28,051 nt of DNA from a virus. The stretch covers positions 1-28,051 of the IMG/VR virus record IMGVR_UViG_3300032144_000035; one strand, given 5' to 3'. A model generated the notes under the pieces. The model searched no databases. It was not told where the DNA came from and worked only from the letters and a program-made list of their open reading frames with translations. The position numbers and the translations under genes were made by a program. This document shows, piece after piece, positions 7,513 through 15,171 of the stretch. Position 1 is the stretch's first letter. Every line of letters begins with the position of its first letter.

Positions 7513-9348
7513 CTATTCCTCCGCGACCTTGCCCGAGGCCGTGATCTCCACGGCCATCGTGCGCACCGTGGGCCGACCGGCGCTCGTGACGATTTCAATC
7601 TCTGCCTCCAGACCGCGCTTGCCGCATCGCTTCCGGGCGGAGGTATCGACATTGCTGTCATCAAAAGTGCGCGTCGCCGTCCACGTTCCCCGGTCGGGCG
7701 TGCGCACGGTGTAATTGATCGTGCCGGCATCCCCGGCGGCGGTCGCCAGTCGCACTTCCCCGGCGCGGACGTGGCGCGGAAACGCCCCCCAGCGCAGACT
7801 GCGGCTCTTGAGCCGTCCGATGATCGGCGCCGCCTCAAAGTTCGCTGCCGAGAAGGACACGGGAAGGGTGAACGGCAGCGTGATGTAACCCGAGCCCTCG
7901 CCGAATTCATCCACGTCGCCTTCTTCATACAGCGCCGGGCCGGATTGCTTGTCCACGATCCACAGCCGGCGGCGCGGGCCGTGGTCTGACACGAGCAGGA
8001 AATCAGCGAACAACCCGGCAGGCAGTGTGTCGATGGATTCCCATGCGTTGAGTTGCAGGTTGAACACTGCGATGCGGTTGTTCCGGGTGGCGATCTTCTG
8101 CACGGTCGCGCGCACTCCCAGCACCGCCGCACTGGTGGCCGTGGTCTGGACGGTGAAAGTTGTCGCGGTCGGTGCGGCATAGACAGTCTTCACACCGTTC
8201 AACAACTTTTCCTGCGCGTGGCTGATCTGGATGGTGTCGCCCACGGCCAGATTGTGCGCCGCGCTGGTTGTGAAGGTGGCCTCGTTCGGGGATGGTGTTT
8301 CGTTGACCGACACACTGGCCAAAGCCAGTGGCTCTTCTGAGATCGGCAGCGCGAAGTAGATGCGATGCCCGCTGCGCGCCAGACAGGCGCCGCTCGCGTA
8401 ATTCGCGCTCAACCGGTCGATGATGGGTTGAATCGGCGCGGAGATCGGTTCGCCCAGCACCGTCAATTCCAGGTCGAGTTGCGGTTGGAACGCATAGATG
8501 CCGTTATCGCTCACGATCCATAGCAAGCCGCCGGCTTCCAGCCACGCGCGCCGGCCCACGAGCCCGCCTTCCCGCGTAAGGTTGCGCAGGAAGCTGTCGC
8601 GCAGATTGAGTGTCCCGGTGTAACCGCTCGCGCCGATGCTCGGCGCGAAATAGGCGATGAAGAACCGTTTGCGCGTCGCCAGGATGACGATGTCCTTCTG
8701 GTATTCCAACAGGCCGACGAGATAATCATCCCCGCCCTTCAAAATCTGGAACTGGTTGAGCAACGTCCAGACGGTGTAGTCGAGAAAGTCGGACACCTTG
8801 ATGCTTTGCGCCGTGTCGTTCACGGCGATGCGGTCCTGATAGAACAGGCCGAAATCACCCCGCTCGAACGTCGGCAGCGTCGTCACGCCCGTGCCGTCGA
8901 ATTGCAGCACGTCCTTGGACTGGCCGCGCAGGATATAACCATACCGCGTGCTGCCACCGCTCACCCCGGCCTGGATGAAGTCCACACTGTCCACCCCGTC
9001 GTCGATGTCCTCCCCGCCGGGAAAACTGTGCGTGACGATGGTTTGGTCATCCGGGTCGAACAACTTCAACGCCGTGCTGGTGATCATCACGATGCGGTCG
9101 TTGTCGCCATCCGGGCGATACACGCTCGCGTAAAGGATCGGGTCCACCGTGTCGCCGGCAGCCAGTTGCCGGGCGATACCGCCACGCACGCGGGCACCCG
9201 TGGTGTCGAACCGGAAATTCTCCGACCGCTGCACCGTGCCCGGCGCGAGTGCTGCCGGGTCGGTGCGCATGTCCAAACGGCTGAACTGCGTGTCCCCGAT
9301 GGGTTCGGGCACGTCATCCAGCCGGTTGTAACTGCGGTCCTTGTTCAC
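7513..9348 (-). CDS. Tail hub/nozzle beta-propeller protein with inserted Ig-like module
   Basis: A 611-residue protein read from a GTG that overlaps the previous stop. It opens QFSRLDMRTDPAALAPG (21-37) and SENFRFDTTGARVRGGI (42-58). That is the usual beginning of the beta-propeller proteins that form the end of the short tail (P22 gp10 or T7 gp12-type nozzle). Repeating beta motifs such as IVMITSTALKLFD, YGYILRGQSKDVLQFDG and LLWIVSDNGIYAF fit propeller blades. At 341-420 a foreign-looking beta module (EATFTTSAAHNLAVGDTIQI, NGVKTVYAAPTATTFTVQTT) sits between YFALP and NNRIAVFNLQLNAWES, two pieces that normally follow one another. The nozzle identity rests on pattern and context. Confidence 0.7.
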   Translation of the reverse strand: MNKDRSYNRLDDVPEPIGDTQFSRLDMRTDPAALAPGTVQRSENFRFDTTGARVRGGIARQLAAGDTVDPILYASVYRPDGDNDRIVMITSTALKLFDPDDQTIVTHSFPGGEDIDDGVDSVDFIQAGVSGGSTRYGYILRGQSKDVLQFDGTGVTTLPTFERGDFGLFYQDRIAVNDTAQSIKVSDFLDYTVWTLLNQFQILKGGDDYLVGLLEYQKDIVILATRKRFFIAYFAPSIGASGYTGTLNLRDSFLRNLTREGGLVGRRAWLEAGGLLWIVSDNGIYAFQPQLDLELTVLGEPISAPIQPIIDRLSANYASGACLARSGHRIYFALPISEEPLALASVSVNETPSPNEATFTTSAAHNLAVGDTIQISHAQEKLLNGVKTVYAAPTATTFTVQTTATSAAVLGVRATVQKIATRNNRIAVFNLQLNAWESIDTLPAGLFADFLLVSDHGPRRRLWIVDKQSGPALYEEGDVDEFGEGSGYITLPFTLPVSFSAANFEAAPIIGRLKSRSLRWGAFPRHVRAGEVRLATAAGDAGTINYTVRTPDRGTWTATRTFDDSNVDTSARKRCGKRGLEAEIEIVTSAGRPTVRTMAVEITASGKVAEE

Positions 9349-9566
9349 GTCGGTTTGGAGCTGTCGGGAATGGTTGCCGCCACCACGTCCTCAAAGTGCA
9401 AGCATTGACCGATGGTGATCCACGGGTCACTGGACGTGATCACCGCCAGCCGTCCGTTGCAGGTGTTGCTCTGGGCGCTCGTGGAATGCAGGATGCCGGC
9501 CATGCCGGTTTCCAGGTTGATGACTTTGTCGCCCTCTTTGGCCGGGCGTCCGTTCTTGTAGTGCAT
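9345..9566 (-). CDS. Small conserved phage protein
   Basis: A 73-residue protein starting MHYKNGRPAKEGDKVINLE, then GILHSTSAQSNTCNGRLAV and a hydrophobic/acidic end. The opening looks like small beta-barrel (SH3-like) phage proteins that begin YKNGR.a..GD.V. The Cys-Asn-Gly-Arg segment is typical of this kind as I recall it. No function known. Its stop overlaps the tail-hub start as GTGA. Confidence 0.65.
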   Translation of the reverse strand: MHYKNGRPAKEGDKVINLETGMAGILHSTSAQSNTCNGRLAVITSSDPWITIGQCLHFEDVVAATIPDSSKPT

Positions 9567-9569
9567 GAT

Positions 9570-9779
9570 TCAACAATGGTTCAGCAGCGCCTTGTGTTTG
9601 TATCCGTGGCCGCCGGTGACGGGCTGCAAGTTGTCACAACCGGCCTTGTTCAATTGCCGTTCACCAATCCCGCGCCACGATCTCCGGGGACTCCACCGGG
9701 ATTGCTGCGCCAGCTCGCGCTGCGTATCCCGCTCCAGCCGATACGCGTCGATCTGCTGCGGTGTGACTTCGATGCTCAC
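9570..9779 (-). CDS. Short hypothetical protein
   Basis: A 69-residue protein read from a GTG that overlaps the previous stop as GTGA. It begins SIEVTPQQIDAYRLERDTQR after the start, has a basic Trp-containing middle (SRWSPRRSWRGIGERQLNK), then CDNLQPVTGGHGYKHKALL. A longer open frame runs upstream but only as an alternate-frame shadow of the exported-protein gene. Basic and His-rich; function unknown. It ends three bases before the next gene. Confidence 0.55.
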   Translation of the reverse strand: MSIEVTPQQIDAYRLERDTQRELAQQSRWSPRRSWRGIGERQLNKAGCDNLQPVTGGHGYKHKALLNHC

Positions 9780-10204
9780 TGTTCGTAAACGATGAGCACC
9801 TTGTCGCCGGTCGAACCGAGAAAATAGAAATCGGTGAGGTTGTATCTCGTGCCGATGTTGTTCAGCGCGAGCCATGACCCGGCGGCGATGCTGTCCACCA
9901 GCGCCGGCTGGTTCGCGGTCACGACTTCGCCGGTCACATCCTTGTAACCGATGTAAGCCGTGCCGGTGTTCGCGGTCGGCGCCGCATTGTTGGCGGCAGC
10001 CTTGACGCCGTAGAACGTGGCGGTCGTGAATTGCAGGTTCGTGGTGCTCGCGGCCACCGCCGTGCCGGTGGTCAACGTCACCCACTTGAATTTGGGTGCC
10101 TTCGGTTCGGCGCTGGATGCCTTGGAGTTCAAGCCGGCGCTTTGGGCGCCCGCGCTCAGGGCGGTCAGCAAGAGCAGTGCGATCAATGTTTTCATGGCGG
10201 TCAT
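9776..10204 (-). CDS. Small exported beta-rich protein
   Basis: A 142-residue protein with a clear signal peptide, MTAMKTLIALLLLTALSAGAQ. Starting at the fourth residue (ATG at 10195) would give an equally good signal. The mature part is beta-rich: FKWVTLTTGTAVAASTTNLQ, YGVKAAANNAAPTANTGTAYIG, SIAAGSWLALNNIGTRYN, KVLIVYEQ. It resembles bacteriophage decoration or surface beta-sandwich proteins but is exported, which is odd for a virion part. It is joined by overlaps to neighbours on both sides. Confidence 0.65.
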   Translation of the reverse strand: MTAMKTLIALLLLTALSAGAQSAGLNSKASSAEPKAPKFKWVTLTTGTAVAASTTNLQFTTATFYGVKAAANNAAPTANTGTAYIGYKDVTGEVVTANQPALVDSIAAGSWLALNNIGTRYNLTDFYFLGSTGDKVLIVYEQ

Positions 10205-10395
10205 TGGGTTGGTGGTTGCGGATTGCGGCCCTGCCAGTGCGGCATGGCCATGCGTTGCGCGACGTGCGCGTCAAATTCCTGTTCCTGTTCCGGCGTCATC
10301 TCGGAATTTTGCCGGGCGGTTTGCAGCATGCCTTGCAACAGGTCGGCGGCTTTGAGGGCCGCCCCCAGGGCGGCGAGGGCGTTGGCGATGTTCAT
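10201..10395 (-). CDS. Small helical hypothetical protein
   Basis: A 64-residue protein read from the ATG at 10395, two bases after the preceding stop; a TTG two codons earlier overlaps that stop. The N-terminus is an Ala/Leu amphipathic helix (IANALAALGAALKAADLLQG), then a Gln/Glu-rich helix and a Pro-rich end. It may sit on a membrane surface but has no full membrane span. Unknown function. Confidence 0.5.
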   Translation of the reverse strand: MNIANALAALGAALKAADLLQGMLQTARQNSEMTPEQEQEFDAHVAQRMAMPHWQGRNPQPPTQ

Positions 10396-10397
10396 GG

Positions 10398-10955
10398 TCA
10401 ATCGAGCTTGAGGGTTTTGGCCTTGGTTTCCGCCGCCTGCTCCACGTCGGACGGCGCGTAAAGGATCAACTGGTCGTAGATGAGTTGCAGCGCGAGCTTG
10501 GACTTTTGCAACACGTCCAGATTGCCGGAGGTCGGCAGTGCTTTGTAATCCCGGATGGATTTGTTGTAGGCGGCGAAGCTGGCCGGGAAATCCTTTTCCA
10601 GGCGGCGGGCAAACTCTTTCACATCGTCACCCAGCGTGGCGCGATAGGCGGCTTCCCATTCCATGAACGAATCCACCAACGCAAACGACTGTTTGGCGAA
10701 CTGTTCAGCCCGCACCACTTCGGGCCGGCTGCCCTCGGCCACGGGTTGAAAGAGCGCGCAACCCGTGAGGGTCACCGCCAGCAAGGTGGCGTAAAGATAG
10801 CGAGCGGTGTAACGCGGGCTCAGTTGCTTGGCGTTTCGGCGCAGGAAGCCGGCTTGCCGCTCCAGCCAGGTGGCGATGCGGTTGCGGCCCCGCGTGGTCA
10901 TGCGCGGTGCGTCTTTGATGGTGAGGATGGCGGCGGACTTCGGTTTCGTTTTCAT
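10398..10955 (-). CDS. Lipoprotein with a long N-terminal extension, spanin-like candidate
   Basis: A 185-residue protein. A hydrophobic stretch with a textbook lipobox, LYATLLAVTLTGC (54-66, LTGC), is preceded by about 50 very basic residues (RGRNRIATWLERQ, FLRRNAKQLSPRYTARY). That is far longer than a normal lipoprotein n-region. The start may be internal (MTTRGRN at 19), but no start close to the hydrophobic stretch is obvious. The mature part is helical and charged (EVVRAEQFAKQSFALVDSFM, ARRLEKDF, LDVLQKSKLALQLIYDQL). Beside the holin candidate, an outer-membrane spanin component is possible. It is coupled to that gene by ATGA. Confidence 0.6.
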   Translation of the reverse strand: MKTKPKSAAILTIKDAPRMTTRGRNRIATWLERQAGFLRRNAKQLSPRYTARYLYATLLAVTLTGCALFQPVAEGSRPEVVRAEQFAKQSFALVDSFMEWEAAYRATLGDDVKEFARRLEKDFPASFAAYNKSIRDYKALPTSGNLDVLQKSKLALQLIYDQLILYAPSDVEQAAETKAKTLKLD

Positions 10956-11215
10956 GGCTTCACTTCGGGGATGGTGTCCTCCAGGTCGAGTTCGCCGGTC
11001 TTGGCGAGTTGTTCGGATTTCTCGTAAAACATCTCCACGCCCTTCATCACCGTCAGCATCACCGCGATGCCGAAGGACATGATCTTCAATTCCCGCGTGC
11101 CGATGAAATCAAGGCTCGGCAGGTAGCCCTGCACTTGCGTGGCCACCATCACCGCTATGCCCCACGCCAGCTTCTTGCGGGCGATCTCAGCCAGTTTGGC
11201 AGCGAGCTTCTTCAT
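10952..11215 (-). CDS. Holin candidate (two membrane segments)
   Basis: An 87-residue membrane protein. The start is the ATG of an ATGA overlap. A basic N-terminus (KKLAAKLAEIARKK) is followed by two hydrophobic segments, LAWGIAVMVATQVQGYL (16-32) and IMSFGIAVMLTVMKGVEMF (45-63). The end is a charged, acidic cytoplasmic tail. Size, two-segment topology and charged tail fit class II holins, which open the inner membrane at lysis. The neighbouring lipoprotein genes fit a lysis region. No endolysin is recognised next to it, which weakens the call. Confidence 0.55.
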   Translation of the reverse strand: MKKLAAKLAEIARKKLAWGIAVMVATQVQGYLPSLDFIGTRELKIMSFGIAVMLTVMKGVEMFYEKSEQLAKTGELDLEDTIPEVKP

Positions 11216-11595
11216 TGGCGCTTCAATCGCCAGTAACCCACCGGCATGTCGGTGCTCGCTGGAATCATCGCGTAACGGATGGTCACCGGCTGGTGATGGA
11301 CGACGATGGGCGGATTCACCGCGTTCTCGCGGTCCTGCTTCGTCGCGTCGGCTTCGTTGTAAACGGTCTGCCACACCTGCGGGCGCGGCGGCGCGGGCAA
11401 CCATTGCAAATCATACTGGCCCGGCCCGTCAGTGATCGTGAACGTGACGGTGTGGCAAAGGTTCGAGTCGTGAAAGTAGCTGCCCGCCGTGAAATGAAAC
11501 GGGGGCGGGTTCGTGCTGATGACCGGCGCCGACAAGGTCGCCTGCGCTAACGCGCCTAGCGGGCCAAGGCACAGCAGCCACAACAGGATTCTCAT
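11212..11595 (-). CDS. Small exported protein
   Basis: A 127-residue protein with a Sec signal peptide (MRILLWLLCLGPLGALAQA, cleavage likely after ALA). The mature part is beta-rich (SYFHDSNLCHTVTFTITDG, QYDLQWLPAPPRPQVWQ, VTIRYAMIPAS) and ends YWRLKRQ. It is joined to the lipoprotein gene upstream and to the holin candidate downstream by ATGA overlaps. No enzyme motif is visible. It may be a periplasmic accessory protein. Confidence 0.65.
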   Translation of the reverse strand: MRILLWLLCLGPLGALAQATLSAPVISTNPPPFHFTAGSYFHDSNLCHTVTFTITDGPGQYDLQWLPAPPRPQVWQTVYNEADATKQDRENAVNPPIVVHHQPVTIRYAMIPASTDMPVGYWRLKRQ

Positions 11596-11981
11596 GGCGC
11601 GAATCCTTCCGGCGTGAAATTCGTGATGCTGGCGTTCGGCACGCGATACAACCGCCAGTAATTCGCCGCCGGATCGTCACCGCCGTCGAAAGCAACGCCG
11701 CTGTAAACAGTCGGGTCGGGGTTGACGTAGCGCGCCACCACCACGCCGTTGCGTTCGTCGCGGATGACCGTGACGGGATACTGTGTCGGCGGCTCTGCTT
11801 TCAGGTGGGGCCGGTTCAAGGATGGCGTGCCCGGGGTGTGAACTTCCGTTGCTGCCGGCACTGGCGCGCTCATCATGCCCAAGCGCGGTTGCCAGTCACC
11901 TTTCTGCACCGCCGGGAACGGCGCGCAACCGGCTGTGGCGAGCACCACCAATCCGCACAGATAATTGAGCAGCGATTTCAT
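11592..11981 (-). CDS. Putative small lipoprotein
   Basis: A 129-residue protein with a lipoprotein-like signal: MKSLLNYLCGLVVLATAGC, the Cys at 19 being the probable lipidation site (ATAGC is an imperfect lipobox). The mature part is Pro-rich for about 50 residues, then beta-rich with VARYVNPDPTVYSGVAFDGG and an aromatic YWRLYRVP. The start overlaps the glycosidase stop as ATGA, and the stop overlaps the next start as ATGA, so it belongs to an exported-protein block. Function unknown; o-spanin, exclusion lipoprotein or glycosidase partner are all possible. Confidence 0.65.
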   Translation of the reverse strand: MKSLLNYLCGLVVLATAGCAPFPAVQKGDWQPRLGMMSAPVPAATEVHTPGTPSLNRPHLKAEPPTQYPVTVIRDERNGVVVARYVNPDPTVYSGVAFDGGDDPAANYWRLYRVPNASITNFTPEGFAP

Positions 11982-13780
11982 TTCAGCACCCAGGTGGAAT
12001 TGCTGCGCACGAACAACCGTCCATCCGTGACGCTGGCCAGCGAACCGTTGGGCAGGGCGGTGGAAGGCGTGTTGTTGGTCACCAGCCAGACGATGCCGTT
12101 GTTCGTGATGACGTTCGCTGTGAGCCCATTCGTGGCGAACAACGACAGGTCCGACCGCGTGAACACGTGAAAGAATTCCAGGTAGTTCGTGGTATAATCC
12201 AACGTGGGGCCGGGCGCGGCACCCGTGATTTCACTCCACAGTCCGAACAGGTTGTCGTCCCCGGTCGCATAGCGTATCGCCCCCACGGCATTGGTGAGCT
12301 GCCAATACACTTCGTCATAATTGAATTCAATGCCGTGTGTGCCGGCGCGGTTGGTGAACACGGGAAATTCGCCGACTTGCGGGAGCTTGATGTTGTAAAG
12401 CCCGTTCGCCGCGGCCTCACCGGCGCCGAGCACAATGACTTGATTCGTGTTATCCCCGTTCGCGACGAAGTATGGCTGCCGCACGGTCGGGAGCGCATTG
12501 GTCCGCCACGCAAAATTCTGATAGTCGATGCCGGAGGCGGCACGACTCATCAGCGGCCCGGAGATGCTCCAAAGGTAATACTCATTCGCGCCGACGGGAG
12601 TTGGATACATATCAATCCGCTCAAAAGTCGTGAGCGGCAGGCCGCCGGAAGTGGCGGTGAACGCTTCGGAGATCATGTTCTCCGCTTCCCGCGGATAATG
12701 CAGCGCCACGGTGTCCCAGACCCAGTGACACAAGCCCGGCCACGCGCCGCCTTTCTGATACCCGCTGCCGTAATCCAAGGTTGTCATCTCGTTCGTGGGT
12801 TGCAGGAACGGGATCCCTTTGTAGGTATAGCAACCACGGGAATTAAGGCCGAGGCCCGCCAGCTCCCGCGAGATCAGGAAAGTTTTATTTGAATCGCACG
12901 CGCCCAGGCGCGCGATGAAGCCCGACCCAACCGGAGAGTGGTTGGTATAAGCGTGACCGGTGGCCGTGCCCGAGCTGAGGCGGAACAGGTTGGTGTTAGC
13001 GTCCCACAGGAATGCGGACAAGGAGTTGGAAATGAGCGCCAGCGAATTGCTGAACGCGTTGGCCACTGCCACATCCCCGATGGCCAGGTTCATCAACCAG
13101 AGTTGCTGGTTGGCCTGATAGCGAAAACCGGTCGTGACCAGGTCGAACCCCTGTTGGCCGAAAGCGTCGCCGAAACCTTTGTTCGCGTTGGAATTGGCGA
13201 CGTAGGTCAGATTACTCACCACCGTCACGTTCGCGACTGCGTTTGAAGCCACCTGTCGCCAGCGGATGAATTCATTCGGGTGGCCCGTCTTGAGGTAGTG
13301 CAAATACAAAGCGTCGATGAAGTCATACTGCGTATCAAAGCTCCACACCTCCGGGCCGGGGGCGCCATAGCCATCAATAATTGCTCCGTTGCCGTGATTG
13401 GTGTGGATCCCGTGCATGAAAATGAATGCGGCGATTTGCTCGGCGGAAAAGTAATCCGGGTCCGCTTTGCGCGGCCACAAGCCGTCGCGCACGTATTCGC
13501 CCACGCCGTAATAGTCGCCATGGCCGGGATCGTAGATGTTCGTCGTCCCGATGATGTGCGGGGCGTAAGAAGCGTTCTTCCGCAGCAGCAGCCGGTGCAA
13601 ACTCCACACTTCGTTTTGATTGGTCAGCGCCGCCCAATCGCCCGACGCAAACGAGCTGCCACTGCCGCCACTGCTCGGGCGGACGAACACCGGCGCCGGG
13701 CTGCGCACGACGCTCAGCAGCATGAACAGCAGCGCCAGGCTAGCTGTCGAAAACAAGATTCTCAGTCGGAGTGGCTTCAT
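11978..13780 (-). CDS. Membrane-anchored or exported six-hairpin glycosidase fused to tail-fibre-like modules
   Basis: A 600-residue protein. Residues 6-26 are a hydrophobic signal or anchor (ILFSTASLALLFMLLSVV) after a basic start. Residues about 55-425 read as an (alpha/alpha)6 glycoside hydrolase-like barrel: EYVRDGLWP (95-103), a paired helix YDFIDALYLHYLKTG (152-166), and the typical DYGSGYQKGGAWP (336-348) followed by a long helix. I cannot name the family or its catalytic acids. Residues about 450-530 form a beta module (ANGLYNIKLP...YWQLTN...PGPTLDYT). The C-terminus PNGSLASVTDGRLFVRSNS (577-595) plus TWVLK is the GSL..DG.lyvr...W motif common at tail-fibre ends. It could degrade host surface glycan, as part of the virion or as an exported enzyme. 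It overlaps the previous gene by 41 bases and the next as ATGA. Confidence 0.65.
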   Translation of the reverse strand: MKPLRLRILFSTASLALLFMLLSVVRSPAPVFVRPSSGGSGSSFASGDWAALTNQNEVWSLHRLLLRKNASYAPHIIGTTNIYDPGHGDYYGVGEYVRDGLWPRKADPDYFSAEQIAAFIFMHGIHTNHGNGAIIDGYGAPGPEVWSFDTQYDFIDALYLHYLKTGHPNEFIRWRQVASNAVANVTVVSNLTYVANSNANKGFGDAFGQQGFDLVTTGFRYQANQQLWLMNLAIGDVAVANAFSNSLALISNSLSAFLWDANTNLFRLSSGTATGHAYTNHSPVGSGFIARLGACDSNKTFLISRELAGLGLNSRGCYTYKGIPFLQPTNEMTTLDYGSGYQKGGAWPGLCHWVWDTVALHYPREAENMISEAFTATSGGLPLTTFERIDMYPTPVGANEYYLWSISGPLMSRAASGIDYQNFAWRTNALPTVRQPYFVANGDNTNQVIVLGAGEAAANGLYNIKLPQVGEFPVFTNRAGTHGIEFNYDEVYWQLTNAVGAIRYATGDDNLFGLWSEITGAAPGPTLDYTTNYLEFFHVFTRSDLSLFATNGLTANVITNNGIVWLVTNNTPSTALPNGSLASVTDGRLFVRSNSTWVLK

Positions 13781-14801
13781 AGGTGGCAGTGGCGGAGTAA
13801 TCGTCCCCGGTCAGGACCGGCGTCACGCGCCGCGACCACACCCAGGGATGCGTGACGGTGAGCGCCTGCACCTGCGTGCCCGTGCTCGTCACGTTCAGTT
13901 CAAAGAATTCCGGATTGCAGTTCGTGCGCGGGTCGTGCTTGGACACGCCGCGAATCGGGCCGAACACCTGTCCGACCGTGTCGCTGTTCGGGTCGGGCAG
14001 GATGGGCGTCCACTCGTTGATTGCGCTCCAGTCCGCACTGTCGCCGGGCACGCCGGTCGTCGGGGCGGTGGCGTAATAACCCTGACCGTTGTGGTTCACA
14101 TATGCGTCCTCGGCATAACTGCCGGGCAACCACGTCGGCCACGGCGCACCGCTAAATTTCACCCAGCGCGGCTGGGTCACTCCATCCGCGTCCACGGGCG
14201 CACCAAGCGAATCGTTCAACGGGATATAGTAGGCGTCCGTCGGCGGGTAATAACACGGGTCGGGATAATTCTCATCGCCCAGCCAGTTGCCGGCGAATTG
14301 CGTCCGCGCGCAGGTCATCAGTTGCGTCCACCACCACGCTTCCCACACTTCTTGCAATGCCTGCGAAAGACACATGCGAGCATCGCTCTTGTCGCGCTCG
14401 TCGAGCTGGTCCGCATCCCAACCGATCAAGCGATACGCATCGTCCAACACCACGCGGGCCTTGATGTAAAGACTCCGGCCCGTGCCGACCGCACTCGCCC
14501 GGTTGCCACGATCCACCGCCCGGTCGCGGGCTTCTTCGTCGCGGGCTTCGATCCGCACCATGTCATCCAAGCCGAACTTCTCCCGGCCATACGCCGCATT
14601 GCGAGCGGCGCCAGCCTTGTCGCCCTGCCCGTCCAGTGTGAGTAGATTCGCGTAGGTGAGCTGCGCCAGCGCATACCGCCATTTGGTGAGCAGGTTGATG
14701 CGCCGCCATTTCGTCGGGGCGTTGGTCGGCGTTTCGCCCGGAGACGTGGCGGTCACGCACTGGTAGAAATCCCCGTCCGTGAAATACATCTGGTCAGCCA
14801 C
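13740..14801 (-). CDS. Probable head-tail connector/adaptor with two carbohydrate-binding-like modules
   Basis: A 353-residue protein. The GTG at 14801 is chosen because AAAGGGGGAT lies about 7 bases upstream; the ATG four codons later is an alternative. Residues 5-35 (YFTDGDFYQCVTA..., ending KWRRI) and 226-262 (LPGSYAEDAYVNHNGQGYYA..., ending DWSAI) each resemble the small aromatic CBM5/12-type module Y-x-G-D-x-V/Y-x-x-x-G-x-x-Y-x-A...P...W. Between them lies a helical domain (about 38-165, ALAQLTYANLLTL, CLSQALQEVWEAWWWTQLM) like adaptor or tail-tubular proteins of short-tailed phages. The C-terminal 80 residues are beta-rich. It follows head genes and precedes tail genes, as an adaptor would. 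The exact role is uncertain. Its end overlaps the next gene by 41 bases. Confidence 0.6.
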   Translation of the reverse strand: MADQMYFTDGDFYQCVTATSPGETPTNAPTKWRRINLLTKWRYALAQLTYANLLTLDGQGDKAGAARNAAYGREKFGLDDMVRIEARDEEARDRAVDRGNRASAVGTGRSLYIKARVVLDDAYRLIGWDADQLDERDKSDARMCLSQALQEVWEAWWWTQLMTCARTQFAGNWLGDENYPDPCYYPPTDAYYIPLNDSLGAPVDADGVTQPRWVKFSGAPWPTWLPGSYAEDAYVNHNGQGYYATAPTTGVPGDSADWSAINEWTPILPDPNSDTVGQVFGPIRGVSKHDPRTNCNPEFFELNVTSTGTQVQALTVTHPWVWSRRVTPVLTGDDYSATATYEATPTENLVFDS

Positions 14802-15171
14802 GCGAATCCCCCTTTCCCGTGTGGTGCGAGGGTGGCGTCCAGCCGGATTGGATGCGTGTGCCGGTGTCCTTCACGCGCAAGTCCGCGTGTTGATCCTGCT
14901 TGAGCACCCACTTGCCGAAGTCCGGGTCCGCCCAGCACTTCTGGCCATACACCTGCATGAACGCCTGCCACTGCGTTTCATCCAGGATCATGTTTTGTCG
15001 CAGCTCGCCGCGTCCGGTCATGGCGTGGGGATTGTGCGCCAGCAATTGCGCCATGCGCCGTTGTCGCACCAGCCCGAGCGCATGGCGCGCCCGGTCCTCG
15101 TGATGCAGGCCCTTGATGATGCCCTGCGCCACGGCGGGATTCAGCCCGGTGAGATCAACGGTGAATTGCAT
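14794..15171 (-). CDS. Conserved small phage structural-region protein
   Basis: A 125-residue protein starting MQFTVDLTGLNPAVAQGIIK. A helical basic middle (RARHALGLVRQRRMAQLLAH) is followed by a Trp-rich region (QWQAFMQVYGQKCWADPDFG, KWVLKQDQHADLRVKD) and a flexible end (RIQSGWTPP). Small proteins with this shape lie between capsid and connector genes in other phages as I recall them. A head-completion role is possible but unproven. Its end overlaps the next gene by 8 bases. Confidence 0.65.
   Translation of the reverse strand: MQFTVDLTGLNPAVAQGIIKGLHHEDRARHALGLVRQRRMAQLLAHNPHAMTGRGELRQNMILDETQWQAFMQVYGQKCWADPDFGKWVLKQDQHADLRVKDTGTRIQSGWTPPSHHTGKGDSRG

Noticed and set aside
9780-10274. Longer version (234 codons) of the short gene at 9570-9779
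   Set aside because: The upstream part is an out-of-frame shadow of the exported protein gene at 9776-10204; only the part after the GTGA overlap is credible.
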